DNA from: Pyropia haitanensis
Taxonomy: Eukaryota; Rhodophyta; Bangiophyceae; Bangiales; Bangiaceae
Reading direction: 5' to 3'
DNA length: 64,000 nucleotides
Assembly (NCBI GenBank): GCA_008729055.1
Contig: SDUX01000002.1
Location: forward strand, 3,065,874 to 3,129,873
A model generated the notes under the pieces. It worked only from the letters and a program-made list of their open reading frames with translations, had not been told where the DNA came from and did not search any database. The stretch's first letter is position 1; every line of letters starts with the position of its first letter. This document shows, piece by piece, positions 21,481 through 32,468 of the stretch. The position numbers and the translations under genes are program-made.

Positions 21481-22566
21481 CTCCCCGCCTCGGCAGGCGC
21501 GGCGGCGCCGCCCGCCGCCCGGCGCTCCGCGGCGGCTACCGCCGCCTCGATCGCAGCGACCTCGTCGGTGGCGAGCACCATCCCCTCGATCGCCGCCCCG
21601 CCGGCGGGGGCGGCGGGTGGGGATCCCTCGGCGGCGGCGGGTCGGCACCCGGCGGGACCGCCGGTGGGGGATAGGTGGGGGGGGCAGGGGCGGCGGGGGC
21701 GGCGGGGGCGGCGGGGGCGGCGGGGGCGGCGGTGGCGGCGGGGGCGGCGGCGGCAGCCCGCAGCAGGGGTGCGGCGACCGCCGCCGGTGGCGGGGGGGGG
21801 GGGAGCGCCCCCGTCACCGACGGGCGGGCGGCGGCGGAGCCGCCGTCCGCGGCGGCCGCCGCCCCCATGGTCGGGCCGCCGGCGGCGGTGGTGGCGAGGA
21901 GGACGGCATCGGCGGTGGTGGCGGGGGTGACGGCAGTGGCGGCGGGGGTGCCCGTGACGGCGGTGGCCGCGACGTTTGCGGCCGTGGCGGCGGCGCAGCG
22001 GGGGACGACAGCGGCGGCGGGGACCAGGAATGGTTTCAAGCGGGCAGCCGAGCCAGGACTGGGCGTAGGGAAGGGGGGGGTGCAGCAGCGGTCGGCGGCA
22101 CACGGCGCGCGGGCTGTTGTTGCTGCTGCCGCGGCCGTCGCCGCGGCCGCCGCTGCCGCTGCCGCGGCTGCCGTCGCTTACGGCACCCGCCACCGCGCCG
22201 TCGGCCTGCCCGTGGCCGCGCCGTCGCCCCGTCGGCGGCACGCCGCCACAGAGGTCGGCGGCGGTTGCTCTTCCGTCCCTTCCCGCCCGCCCTTCCCCCC
22301 CCTCCACCTCCCGCCCTCTCCTTCGACTCCTCCTCCCTCGTACGGCCCGTCGCGGCCATGGCCGGTGTGGACTGCCCTGTCGGGCGGGCGCGTACCCCCC
22401 CCAGCGTCCCCCCCCGCGGCGGCGCACGCGCTGGCGGCGGCGGCCGCGGGCGTTGCCTCGGGCGGAGGCGGCGGCGGCAGCGGCAGCGGCCGCCGCCGCC
22501 GTGGCCCTCGCGGCGGCCGCCGCCGCGTCGGCGGGCGCGGGCGCTCCCCCGAAGGCGGCGGCGGGG

Positions 22567-22597
<31 letters not shown>

Positions 22598-22699
22598 TCC
22601 CCCTCCTTCCAGCGGCGGCGCTCCCCCCCCCCCTCACCACCGCCGTGCTGCGCCCCCCCCCGGCGGCGGACCGCCCACGGCGCGCCACCGGCGGGGGCG
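21481..22699. other. Low-complexity GC triplet region
   Basis: GGC/GCG and CCG triplet runs and G/C tracts. Very long open frames on both strands here (to 990 codons) consist of Ala, Gly, Pro and Arg and carry no domain outside the flanking fragments. Confidence 0.55.
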
Positions 22700-23511
22700 C
22701 CCCTTTCCCGCCCCCCCCGCCGCCCGCTTTGGCGCGTCCGTCTGCCTGTCGCCCGACGGGGCGACGCTGGCGGTGGGCGCCCCGTCCGCGGGCGCCTACC
22801 GCGGTGCCGTGTGGGTCTACACCCGCGCCGGCGGGGTGGGCGGTAACGGCGGCGCCGCCGGGAGCCCCCAGCGGGGCGCACCCACGCGCGTCGACCTGCC
22901 CGGCACGGTCGCGGCCGAGGCCGGCCGCCCGGCGGGGTCGCTGACCCTCCCCGTGCGGAGCTCTGGCGCGGGCTACGCTTGTGCCTGGGCAGGGGACGGC
23001 GCCCTCGCGGTCGGCGCGCCGGGCCACGCCGCCGGCCGCGGGGGCGTGTGGGTGGTGTCGCCCCCGCCGGGGGCGGGCGGGTGGGCGGCGGGCGCCGCCG
23101 CCGCCGCCGCGGGCGGCGCGCCGGTGGGGGGGGGGGGTGGGGGGCGGCCGCCACCCCGCTGTGGCCGCCCGCGGACGCGCGGGCGGGCGACGCGGTGGGG
23201 GCGGCGCTCGCCGCCGACGGGGGAGTGCTGGCGGTGGGCGCCCGGGGGGTGCGCGGCCACCACGGGCGGGTGGTGGTGTACGAACGGACGGAGGAGGGCG
23301 GCGACGGCGACGGCGACTGCGGCGGCGACGGCGGTTGGGGCGCGCCGACGGTGCTGTCCCCCCCCGACTAAACAGACGAGCCCGGCCCGGGGGGCGTGCG
23401 CATCCGCAACAACTTTGGGGTGGCGGTGGCGGTGGGCGGCGGCGCCGGCCTCATCGCCGTCGGCAGCTCGGGCTACCACACCGAGCGCGGCGCAGTGTAC
23501 CTGTACGAGCG

Positions 23512-23546
<35 letters not shown>

Positions 23547-24019
23547 GGTTGGCTGGCAGTGGTGGTGGTGGTGGTGGCGGCGGCGGCGGTGGCGGTGGTG
23601 GGGAGGGGGGTTGTGTCGGCGTTGGCGGCGGCGGTGGCGGCAGCGGCAGCGGTGAAGGTGGTGGCAGTGGCAGTGGGGGTGCCTCGGGGGGCCCCCGCCC
23701 CGGTCGGGGGGAGGCGCCGGCGGCGGTGGCGGCCGTGACGGCGAGCGCGTCGGCGGCGGGGGTGATGGTGGACAGCACGCCGGGCTCGGGCGGCAGCGGC
23801 AGCGGCAGCCGCGGCGGCGGCGGTGGTCGGAGGGGGGGGGACAGGGGGGGGGGGGCACGCCGCTCGCAGCGCCTGGGGGGCGGCGCCTCGCGGCGGGTGG
23901 TGGTGAAGTCGAGTAGGGAGGGACGCCTCAAAGGGGGGGGGGTGGGGCGCCGCGGCGACTCGCCGAGCGCCAGCAACGGGGAGTGTGCGTACGGGGGGGG
24001 GGGGGGGCGGCGCAGGTGA
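22700..24019 (+). pseudogene. FG-GAP (integrin-alpha-like beta-propeller) protein, frame-broken
   Basis: Several FG-GAP propeller blades can be read. FGASVCLSPDGATLAVGAP with GAVWVYTR is near 22730-22830. YACAWAGDGALAVGAPGHA is near 22975-23035. GAALAADGGVLAVGARG with GRVVVYERT is near 23200-23290. NNFGVAVAVGGG with GLIAVGSSGYHTERGAVYLY is near 23408-23510. The first two are in one frame and the others in a second, with the shift at G runs near 23125-23145. An in-frame TAA at 23369 splits the third and fourth blades. It lies in CTAAACAG, which resembles a 3' splice site, so a small intron is possible. The C-terminal part is Gly/Ser/Ala-rich. FG-GAP proteins are usually secreted or surface adhesion-type proteins. 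No start or signal peptide could be fixed. Confidence 0.6.
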
Positions 24020-25091
24020 TGGCGGGCGGGTCGCGTGTGCCGCCCGGCTGCGGTCCAGGCGCTTCCGTGCAGTGCTTGCCGTCGTGTTCTTTCTTTTCTT
24101 CGCACGGTTCCACTCGTGGGCTGCGTGCGTCGTGAGGGCAGGGGGTGGGTGGGTGCGTGTGGGCGCGCCGGAAAGTGGCAGCGTAACGCCTGGCCACGTC
24201 CTGTCGACGCTGCTCGGTCGATCATGAGAAAGAAGAAACAATGAAAAAACAAAAGCAGTACCTGCCTTGTCAAAAGCTTGCCCATGAAGGGGAACGGCGC
24301 CACGCCTGCGCGCGTACGCGCACCCGCGCGCGTACGCGCACCGGCTCGCGCCGTGCGTTCGGACGGTCCAAACGTCGCCAAGCCCCTCAGCACCTGTACA
24401 CACGCCCGGCCGACGCGCCCCCCCCCCGCGCCCGCCCACCCACGGGGAGCCCCCCGCCGGCGCGGCCGACCGCCGCCGGCCGCCCCTCAAAAGTACCCGT
24501 CGTGCACGCTGTGGCCGTCGGTCAGCGAGGACGGAAGCGGCGACGAGGGCGGGCTCAGGGGCGGGCTGCAGACGCCGCCGCCGCCGGCCACCGACGGCGG
24601 CGGCGGAGGCGGCGACGGCGACGGCGACAGAGGCGACGGCGGGGGCGGAGGCGACGACGACACGACGAACGCGCGGGTGGTCGACGCCGCCGCCGCCCCC
24701 GTCGAGGCTGCTGACGCCGCCGCCGCCCCCGTCGAGGCCGCCGACGCCGCCGCCTCCACTCGCCGGCGCTCGGCCGGCGCGCCGCAGTCGTCGCGCTCGG
24801 CCCTGCCGCGCGCGCCGCCCGCCCTCGCCGTCGCCACCGCGGTCGCCTCCATAGCCACCAGAAGGCCCAGGGGAGGGGGAAGGAGTCGAGAGGACGGGGC
24901 CGACGACGGGTGGTGAGGAGACGAGTGGACGGGGGCGACGGCGGGTGGTGAGACGAGAGGACGGGGTCGACCACGTGGGCGTGGCGTGCACGCCCGCCGC
25001 CCAGCTCGGGGAATAGGCCTCGCAAGTCCGGTGCCGAGAAGTACCAGCGAAGCTTTGTGAATGTGTTAACTTTCACTTCGGTTTCGCCCTC
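24020..25091. other. Spacer with short tandem repeats, no clear gene
   Basis: Contains two copies of GCGCGTACGCGCACC near 24310-24345 and an Ala/Ser-type tandem (GCCGCCGCCCCCGTCGAGGC) near 24689-24745. A minus-strand ATG frame of 123 codons ends at 24487 but is low-complexity, and I do not accept it as a gene. Confidence 0.5.
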
Positions 25092-25176
25092 ACGTGGGGG
25101 GACCGGCCTAATCCTGGGGGGACCGGGGGGACCCCCCCTGAATGACCATTCCAGAGGGGTGGCGGTCCCCCCACGT
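25092..25176. mobile_element. 85-bp element with ACGTGGGGGGACCG inverted ends
   Basis: ACGTGGGGGGACCG at 25092-25105 is the exact complement of CGGTCCCCCCACGT at 25163-25176. An internal CTGGGGGGACCGGGGGGACC adds a further copy of the motif. It has no coding capacity and shares ends with 19151-19328, so it is a second member of the same family. Confidence 0.55.
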
Positions 25177-25557
25177 CGAATGAGTGTAGTTTATACTCAG
25201 CCGTTTGTGCAACGTTCTTGGGTCTTTGAGGCGCTCAGGAACGCCGCATTCCCGACCTGTTCCCACCCTTGACTCAATCATCTGAAAATGCCAGTGTACT
25301 TTCACAACCGCGCTCTCAGACTTATTCTCGTACTCCTAACAGAGAGTTCATCAAATCCACAGGCGCTCCACGGAGGAGGGCGCACCTCCCTTGCCACCCT
25401 CGCGGGACGCTGGGCTGCACAGCCAGGTCTGGTGAGCCCCCGAGCTTGGGAGGTGATCCACCGGCAACTCTGTCCGACCTCCCCCCGCCCGCCAACCTCG
25501 CGCACTCACCCCGCCCGCTCGGCGCTTGCCCCCCTCTGCTGTCATCTCCCTCCCATC
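25177..25557. other. Upstream region of the small plastid protein gene
   Basis: Mixed-composition sequence with a pyrimidine-rich stretch (CTCC, CCTCCCCCC) close to the start codon at 25558. No promoter element can be named with confidence. Confidence 0.4.
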
Positions 25558-25908
25558 ATGGCCGGCTCCATGGCCTTCCTCCCCGCGGCCCCGTCGGTTG
25601 GCACGCTCAAGGCGTCATCCTGGACTGCGGCGACCGTGTCCGCTCGTCCCCGCCATGCCGCCGCCGCTGCCACGCGCCCGGCGGCTCGCCGCGCGGCCCC
25701 GTCCCCAGCCGCCCCGTCGATGAGCATCCTGCCGCTGTTGGCCTTTGCCGGCTGGGCGTACGCGGCGGTGCGGTTTGCGTCGGGCTTTCAAGAGACGACG
25801 TATGACGATAAGATGAAGGTCCCGCTGGCCGCCGCCTGGCCAGTCCTGCTCATCCTGAATGCCAAGTACCGGAAGAACTTTTCCAAGGCCATCAAGGGCC
25901 GCGACTGA
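25558..25908 (+). CDS. Small plastid-targeted membrane protein, conserved hypothetical
   Basis: 116 aa from the ATG at 25558; the upstream frame extension lacks a plausible ATG context. The first 50-55 residues are rich in Ser, Ala, Thr and Arg with no acidic residues, a typical chloroplast transit peptide. The mature part is short. One hydrophobic segment begins SILPLLAFAGWAYAAVRF. A charged loop follows (QETTYDDKMKVP), then a second hydrophobic stretch LAAAWPVLLILN and a basic tail YRKNFSKAIKG. The WPVLL...YRKNF pattern resembles small thylakoid proteins of photosynthetic organisms, but I cannot name the family. Function unknown; a thylakoid or envelope location is inferred. The next gene is convergent, 518 bp away. 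Confidence 0.75.
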   Translation: MAGSMAFLPAAPSVGTLKASSWTAATVSARPRHAAAAATRPAARRAAPSPAAPSMSILPLLAFAGWAYAAVRFASGFQETTYDDKMKVPLAAAWPVLLILNAKYRKNFSKAIKGRD

Positions 25909-26426
25909 GCCCGAGGTGTTGGGAGGAGGGGGTGCATGATGATGGGTGGATTCGTGGGTGTGGTGGGACCTGGGTGGGTTTTTGGGGGGAGGGCGGGGGA
26001 GTACTCTTGCGTCTGCCACGACTTTTCTAGAGTGGAGGTGGATGGCTGGAGTTGAGCGTCTCCATATCGCGTTGTGGCAACGGCGGGCGGCTGCGACGTT
26101 CGTCTGTGGTTTCACATGGGTGCGTTGGTTGCGCGGGTGACGGGCGGAGAACTGGTGGGCCGTTGTAGTCTTGGGGACATACTATTCTTTTTGCTCACTG
26201 CCTCATCATTGGTTCAGGAGAACCGGGTTGCCTCCAGTGAGTAGCGTCCTTGGCAGCTGCCGGGCGGCGTGGCTCGCTGTTCAAAGTGTGTCCCCTCCTG
26301 AAGCGGTCGGCATTGCCTACAAACAATTTACAACTTCCAGCCGTACCCCTCACCAACGGTGCGAGCGTACAGCTTGGCCTTCACGAGCACAAATGGCCTC
26401 TCACAGACCACACGCGTCGGGGGTTA
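25909..26426. other. Convergent intergenic region
   Basis: Between the ends of two converging genes; probably holds both 3' UTRs. No other feature seen. Confidence 0.5.
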
Positions 26427-28749
26427 TCACGCGACAGCCCCGACCGCCGACTGGTCCGCAAAGTCCTTTTCGATCATCTTCGAGGCAATGCTGTGCAGGC
26501 GGTCCCGGTGCTCCTCAAACAGCGCCCGCGCCATTCCACCGCCAGGATAGACCGACGCCAGAAGCCGGTAGAGGGGCCGGACAAACTTCATCCGCCCCTG
26601 CGAGGTCACAAACAGCTTGGCATTGGCCACAGCCGGCTCGTAATGGGCGGCCAGCGCCACGCGCAGCCACAGCGCCCGCACCTCGGAGTTTTGGCAGTCG
26701 TTCAGGCGCCCGGCTGTGTCCAAGGCGCTCACCACAGACGCGTCCAATGGGGTGCCCCCGCGGGTCGCAGACGTCAGGGCGCCGAGGTGCTGGAGGAAGG
26801 CGCACAGCTGCGCGGCGGGCCAGCTGGCCAGGCCCTCGGCATCAGCGGCTGCCACGGCGGCGGCAGTGGCCGCGGCAACCCCGTCAACGCTCTTGGTGGT
26901 GGCCGCCCAAGTCGTCGCCAACGCGTGCGCCTGGTGCAGCAGGCTCTCATCCACAGAAACGGTTGTGGGCAGGCCGCCAGGGGCCTTGAGCCATGCCTGC
27001 CAGTCGACCGCGTCCAGTGTGGTCGCCGAGTCGGGAAAGTACTGGGCGAGTGCCTGCCTCAGGTCGTCAGACGTGATGGAGCGCCGAGCAAACCGGGAAA
27101 AGTAGTAGCGAAGGAAGGCATCGAACGGCGCCGGATCGTCACCCGGCGTCAACAGCTGGCGCAGGTGCAGCAAGAAGTTGTAACCACGCTCGTACGGGAC
27201 GACGGAGAAGGCATCGTCCGGGTCCGTGTCATCCACCAAAACGGGCTCGAGCGCAGTGTAGGCGTGGCTCTCACCCACCGACGAGACGTAGTCCCCTAGC
27301 GCCTGGCGGCCGGCGTACGTAGAAAGCCCAGCAACACCCGAGCCGTGGAGCGTCTCGAGGATTCTCCGCTCCAGAAAGACGGTAAAGCCCTCGTTCAGCC
27401 AAAAGTGGGTCCACGACCCACTGGTGACAAGGTTGCCAGACCAGCTGTGGGCGATTTCGTGCGCCTGTCCACAGAAGCAGGTGCACCCGCATGTCATCAC
27501 CATGGATGAGTGCGAACAAGTACGTCAGCGCGCCGCACACCGCAACCATCACGCTACGCCAACAGATGCATGAGCACAAACGCAAGCCACGCAAGACAGC
27601 ACGTATACAAGGCAACTCACAAGCAAAACCAAGTAACAAACACCACAAGGTGGGCCAACGTACCACAACAGACACGAGGGACCGGTCGCCCGCCAGCAGT
27701 GTGGGAGTCACGAACGTCAAACACGGGTTCTCCATTCCTGCGAGGAAAAGAATGACAAGAGCACAGGACATACGCCGGCAATGTCAGCTCTATGACACGT
27801 CGCCAGATGGAAACGAGCAGGAGAAGCGGCTAATGAGACAATGAGAGGAACGATACTCGAGAACACACAGCACTACATAGAACCACAACGTACCTCCATA
27901 GGGGAAGGACCCCGGCAGGGTCAGCAGGTCGTACCGCCCCCAGACGTACGGCCCGGCAATCTTCTCCGCCGTAGAAAGCAGCGTCTCCACTTCGGAAAAT
28001 TCGTACGCAGCCGCGTCAATAACCGACGGCTGCGCCCAAACACGGCAGCGGGGAGACAGGTCGCGGGATGCAAGCTCACCCGCCGCAAAAGCGACCAGGT
28101 ATGCTGGAACAGGGACGGGTTGCTCAAAGCGGTAGCGCACCCAGTCGCCGCCGTCGGGCCCGCTCACAGCAGCGGGCTCCCCCACTGCCAGCGCGCTGGC
28201 CACCGCCACTAGCGGGGCGCGGACGGTCAGCGCAGCGGTATACGGGCACTTGACGCTGGGAGTATCTTGGCACGGAAAAATCGAGCGCGCATGGATCGCC
28301 TCGCACTGCGTGAAAACAAAAGGGTGCGCCCCGCTGGCGGTCTGGGCGGCGGTCAGCCAGCCGCACGCGCCGCCTGCACCCCCCTCACCGCCCAGGCCGT
28401 CGGTGGTATAGCGGACAATGACAGTTGCCGTGGCGCCAGCGGTAGCGGCAAAGGCCGGCGGCATAGAGACGCGGAGGGTGCCGCCCAGCTTCCCTGCCAC
28501 AGGCACGACCGAGTATTCGAGGGGCGCCCCGCCAGCAGCGTCGTTCACCTCAAGGATGTCCAAACCACGAATGTCCAGGGTGGCGGCCGCCACCCCCGCG
28601 ACGCGAGCGGATAGCGTCACGGTGGCAGTGGAGTCGTCGCACAGACGCCGAGCGGCGACATCGATGCGGAGGTCTAGCGCCAGCTGCGTCGTCACGACAT
28701 CGTCGAGGTTGGCATAGGAGCTGGGGTCGATAGTGTTGGCAGGCGCCAT
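26427..28749 (-). CDS. LTA4H: Leukotriene A4 hydrolase-type M1 aminopeptidase
   Basis: Three exons: 28749-27894, 27737-27664 and 27464-26427, giving 655 aa (the family is about 610). Introns of 156 and 199 nt have GTACGT donors and CAG acceptors, and joining them restores the family sequence exactly. The substrate motif GGMENP is formed across intron 1 (M at 287). The zinc site is HEIAH (312-316) with the third ligand E335, that is HExxH-x18-E. FTQCEAIHARSIFPCQDTPS in exon 1 and VPYERGYNFLL in exon 3 are family hallmarks, and a C-terminal helical domain follows. These enzymes are zinc aminopeptidases, and in animals also convert leukotriene A4. In an alga the peptidase role is more likely. 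No transit peptide, so probably cytosolic. Confidence 0.95.
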
Positions 28750-29353
28750 GGTGCCAGCGTTGACACAAGGACCAATGCAGCGGCGAACAGGGCGCAGTCC
28801 CGAGTTGTCACCTTCTGGCGCGAATTAGGCTACCCACTAGCAAAATTCAGCGCTTAACCTGATCTCGCCCTACAGTCATGTGTGTGTCAGCTCGTGCGAC
28901 TGGCTGCTGCGTACGACTCGTTCTTCCATTATCACTGGATCATCACAACGAGTCGTCATCCGTACCCTGTGCCATTTCTGATCGCCCTCGTTCTCTGTCT
29001 GAGGGAGCTGTCAAGAGCGAGCCCCCACTGCGCGCGGCACGCCAGACAACGCGCGCAACGGACGGTCACCCCACACGAGCAAAGCCGCGTACAGGACCGC
29101 CAGATGAAAGCACAGGGAGGAAACGTCATGCCGGGGGTAGATCGGGCACTCAAGTCCAATGGCGCAACCCAGACGAGAAAGTAAACAAGAAGTGACACGC
29201 CGGGGTCCTGGTCGCCGCGTAGGAAGCGCAGCCGTGCCAAGGATACAATGCATGTGGACAAGCAACACGCACGCGTCTCGAGCTTGACGAACGAACGACA
29301 AAGATCCTTCGCGTCCGCGGCCGCATCAGAGTCCGCCAAACCAGTAGCCGACA
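28750..29353. other. Intergenic region between two minus-strand genes
   Basis: Should contain the LTA4H promoter and the phosphatase 3' UTR. No element identified. Confidence 0.5.
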
Positions 29354-30930
29354 CTATGGATGTGCGCCATTGGCCGGACGCACGGCTAGCCTGCGAATGC
29401 CGGCCCCCAGCGCTTCAAACACAAACCGGTACTGGGCGGGAGTCTGCACCATCCGCGAGCGTTGTTGCTTCAGGCCCTTGACAATCTCCGCAGGGGAGTC
29501 CACGTCCAATGGCGGCACCGGCGGTGGCCGCCGCGCCGACGACGCTGCACCATTGGTAGCTTCCGGCAGGGGACTGCCCATGCCGCCTGCGTCGTCGCTG
29601 TCGTCGCCCGAAGGATCGGCCGCGGCCAAGAACTGGCGTAAGCCTAGGTCGATGGCTATCAGCGTGCCCGTCCGGCCAACCCCAGCGCTGCAATGCACCA
29701 CAACCGGCTGAAGGGGGCCCGGCCCGCACGCACGACGAAGCTCCCAGTCCACCCGCTCCAGTAGATCCAGCACCAGCTCCGCACTGTCGGGCACGCCCTG
29801 GTCAGGCCACGTGCAAAACTGAAAGTGAATGACGTCGTGGCTGTCCATCTTCACGCCATCGGAAGTCCTGGACGCACTGCCGTTGGCAAGGCCCGCCTTC
29901 TTAGCGGCCGCCGGCCTCCGACGCACGATGCGGAAGCGGCGGACAACGACGCCGCGCATTTGGTCATCTTCCACCGCGTCCGCCACAGACATGACCGACA
30001 GCGTCGAATCGTAATGCACCTTGCTGTTGGCCTCGTCCCCAGGCCAGTACCGGTCCGCAGCGGCGGCGGGACGCCAATCTGGCAGCCGGTTGAGCATCAC
30101 AATAACAGGAACGTGCTCATCCACGACCATGTGCCAAAAGTGCGCAGCGGTCTCAGCCAGCGGCGCCTGCGTCGCAATGTAACCAGCGTGGGGAGTCACG
30201 CCCGCGATCCGGTTCGCATTAATGTAGTCGGATGAAGCAACCCCAACGCCCAGCCCACCATGACCGCCAAACCCGCGACTCCTGTCTGCGGATGTACCTT
30301 GCGTGGCCACCGAAGCCGCAATAGCCACATCGGACAGACGCACCCGCGAGTGCTCGTTGGCCAGCACGTTCGAGTAGCGATTTCTGGGCAGGTTCTCTTC
30401 AGCCAGGGCAGACTGGTAGCGCCTCTCAAAGTCCGCCACACTGACTCGGTCCGTCTCACTCACAGCCTGAGGGTCGCACAATCAGTGCCGCCAAACGGTG
30501 ACAGAGAGCAAGCCAAGCAACCAAAGCGCAAAGGAAAATGCGCAGCACACACCAACGCACATGGACAGCGTCAGTATACGAGCAAGAAGAAAATTGAAAG
30601 ACCAAAAGGCACCAGTAGCTGAATGCTCCACATCCAATACCCCGGCCTTGCCGCACCTCGGCCGTCATGCGTCCACCCACGGGCCGCCAAGGCGATACCC
30701 TCCAGACGACCGCGTACCTCAAACTCGCCGCCATATGAGTGACGAAACGACGCCTGCGGCGGCTTGTCCATTCGTTGCATCCGCGCGGAGAGGTCGTCCA
30801 GAAACTGCTGCGCGGCCTTTGCCACCCCTTCCGTCGCGTAGTCGCCACGCGCACCGCTTCGGGCACGACCTGGGTTGTACCCTCCACCCACTCCATCCCC
30901 CATGTCTCCACCTTCTTGTTGAGCGGCCAT
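29354..30930 (-). CDS. Classical (tyrosine-specific) protein tyrosine phosphatase
   Basis: Two exons, 30930-30718 and 30466-29354, separated by a 251-nt intron with a GTACGC donor and CAG acceptor, phase 0; 441 aa. The catalytic loop is VHCSAGVGRTGT with nucleophile C330 and R336. The WPD loop is WPDQGVPDS with general acid D293. NRYSNVLANEHSRVRL, SDYINANRI (pTyr recognition) and YIATQAPL complete the classical fold, and QTPAQYRFVFEA is the Q-loop region. It removes phosphate from phosphotyrosine in signalling proteins. Classical PTPs are scarce in plants, so its presence in a red alga is notable. The first exon (MAAQQEGGDMGDG...) is Gly/Arg-rich and the exact start is uncertain, as upstream in-frame sequence is open. 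No transmembrane segment; probably cytosolic or nuclear. Confidence 0.93.
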
Positions 30931-32468
30931 GGCACTGCTGGCAGCCAGCCCCGGACCGGGCACGCAGAACCTCGAAGAACCCCCAGCCGGCAACACAAGC
31001 CCGCGACCACCACCTCCCCTGGGGGTCGCGCCTTCGCCACCACGGGTTGCTTGGGATGAAGAACTCATAAACAGGGACAAATAACGACGACCGCGGACCC
31101 ACGACGGCAGTGGCGACCGCCGAGGCGGCCCGTTCCCACCACCCACAATGGCGCTCCTACCAAGGGGGTAGAACGCTTCCAACAATAGTAGCCACACCAG
31201 CAGGGCCGTCCGCCAAATGCGCGTCAGAAGAGGGTTATGCCTCCACCAGCGCGCAACAAGACGCATGCACAGAGGAACCGATGCAAGGGAACAGAGGCAC
31301 GGGGACGGACCGCGCAGTGCAACGTCACGCAACCACACAGTGAACGCCGCCACACCCCCGACTTGGCCGCCAGCTGACGACACGACGACGGGACCAGGGA
31401 CAGAAAGAAGAAAAAGAACCGGGGAAGAAGGGAGCCCGGGCCGACCGCACGCGGGAACGGCCCAACGTGGAGCACCGCCGCTGCTGGCGCCCACCCCGAG
31501 ATGGCGGTGGGTCGCCGCTGTTCCCGCGACCGGAGCACGCCGGAACGGCAATGACGCAAGGCCCACCGACGCGCGTGCAGCAGCCGCCCGAGGACACCGA
31601 GGCCGGCGCTGGTGTGGGGCACGCCACGGCCGCGGGGCGAGGCGCGCCAAACGAGGCACGACGCGTCAACGGCAGCGGCCACGCGCGCGGGCGGCCGTCC
31701 CTCCCGCCGCCCCTCCTCCTCGACACGGCGTCGCGACGGTGCCTGCGCCCCACCGACCGCGCGACCCGCGCGACCCCGACGGCCCACGCACACGCCCCCA
31801 CGCGCGGTGGACGCTGGCCAGAGCGCCACGCCGACGGCGCGGCGAACGAGAGCGCAGCGAGCGGGGGCGCTGGAGAGCGACCCGTGCGGGACGCCAAAAA
31901 ACGAGGGCGCTGCCACGCGCCGGAGGGGCCCAGAAAGGCGGACTGGGCTGGCCCTTTACGGTCGACGTGCCTCCAAACCTTCCTCTCGTCTGGCTGTCAC
32001 ATTACATCCACTGCTCTGGCCGCTCCAGTGGGTCCGCCCGGGGTTGTATGCCCACCCGGGGGGCCCCTGAGCGGGCGGCGATCGCCACGTTGCTGTCAGC
32101 CGCAACCTTGGCAGAAAAGTTGCGGCTTTCTACGCAACAAACGACATCAACTCTACCATGAATCATGTTGTTCCAGAAATATTTCTTTCATATTTCAACT
32201 CGAGCGACGATCGTCGATGATTACAGTTGTTTGTGCCTCCCCAACGAGTCGTGGGCGATATGCGCTCCACGTCTGACGCAGGCCAGAGATATTTACGGGT
32301 GCCGCCGAGGTGGAATCCTCTCGTGAGCTTCACTGTACTCTTGGTCGTTAGCACTGGCGGTTGCTGTACAGCGCTCGCCGTGCTCTTGTGCTTCCCTGCT
32401 ACGGGTCTGCTTGTCTCCCTTCCCTCGTCGTCAAGTGTCTTCCCCCCCTCCCGCTCCAGACTCAAGTC
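30931..32468. other. Bidirectional intergenic region
   Basis: 1.5 kb between divergent genes (phosphatase on -, sterol reductase on +). Long open frames on both strands are compositional and carry no domain. No promoter element is identified. Confidence 0.5.

Noticed and set aside
20049..23027. 992-codon minus-strand frame as one large protein
   Set aside because: Only its SNF2 segment is recognisable; the remainder is Arg/Pro/Ala simple sequence crossing the FG-GAP gene.
24487..24858. 123-codon minus-strand ATG frame
   Set aside because: Ser/Pro/Ala low complexity with a short tandem repeat and no homology that I can recognise.
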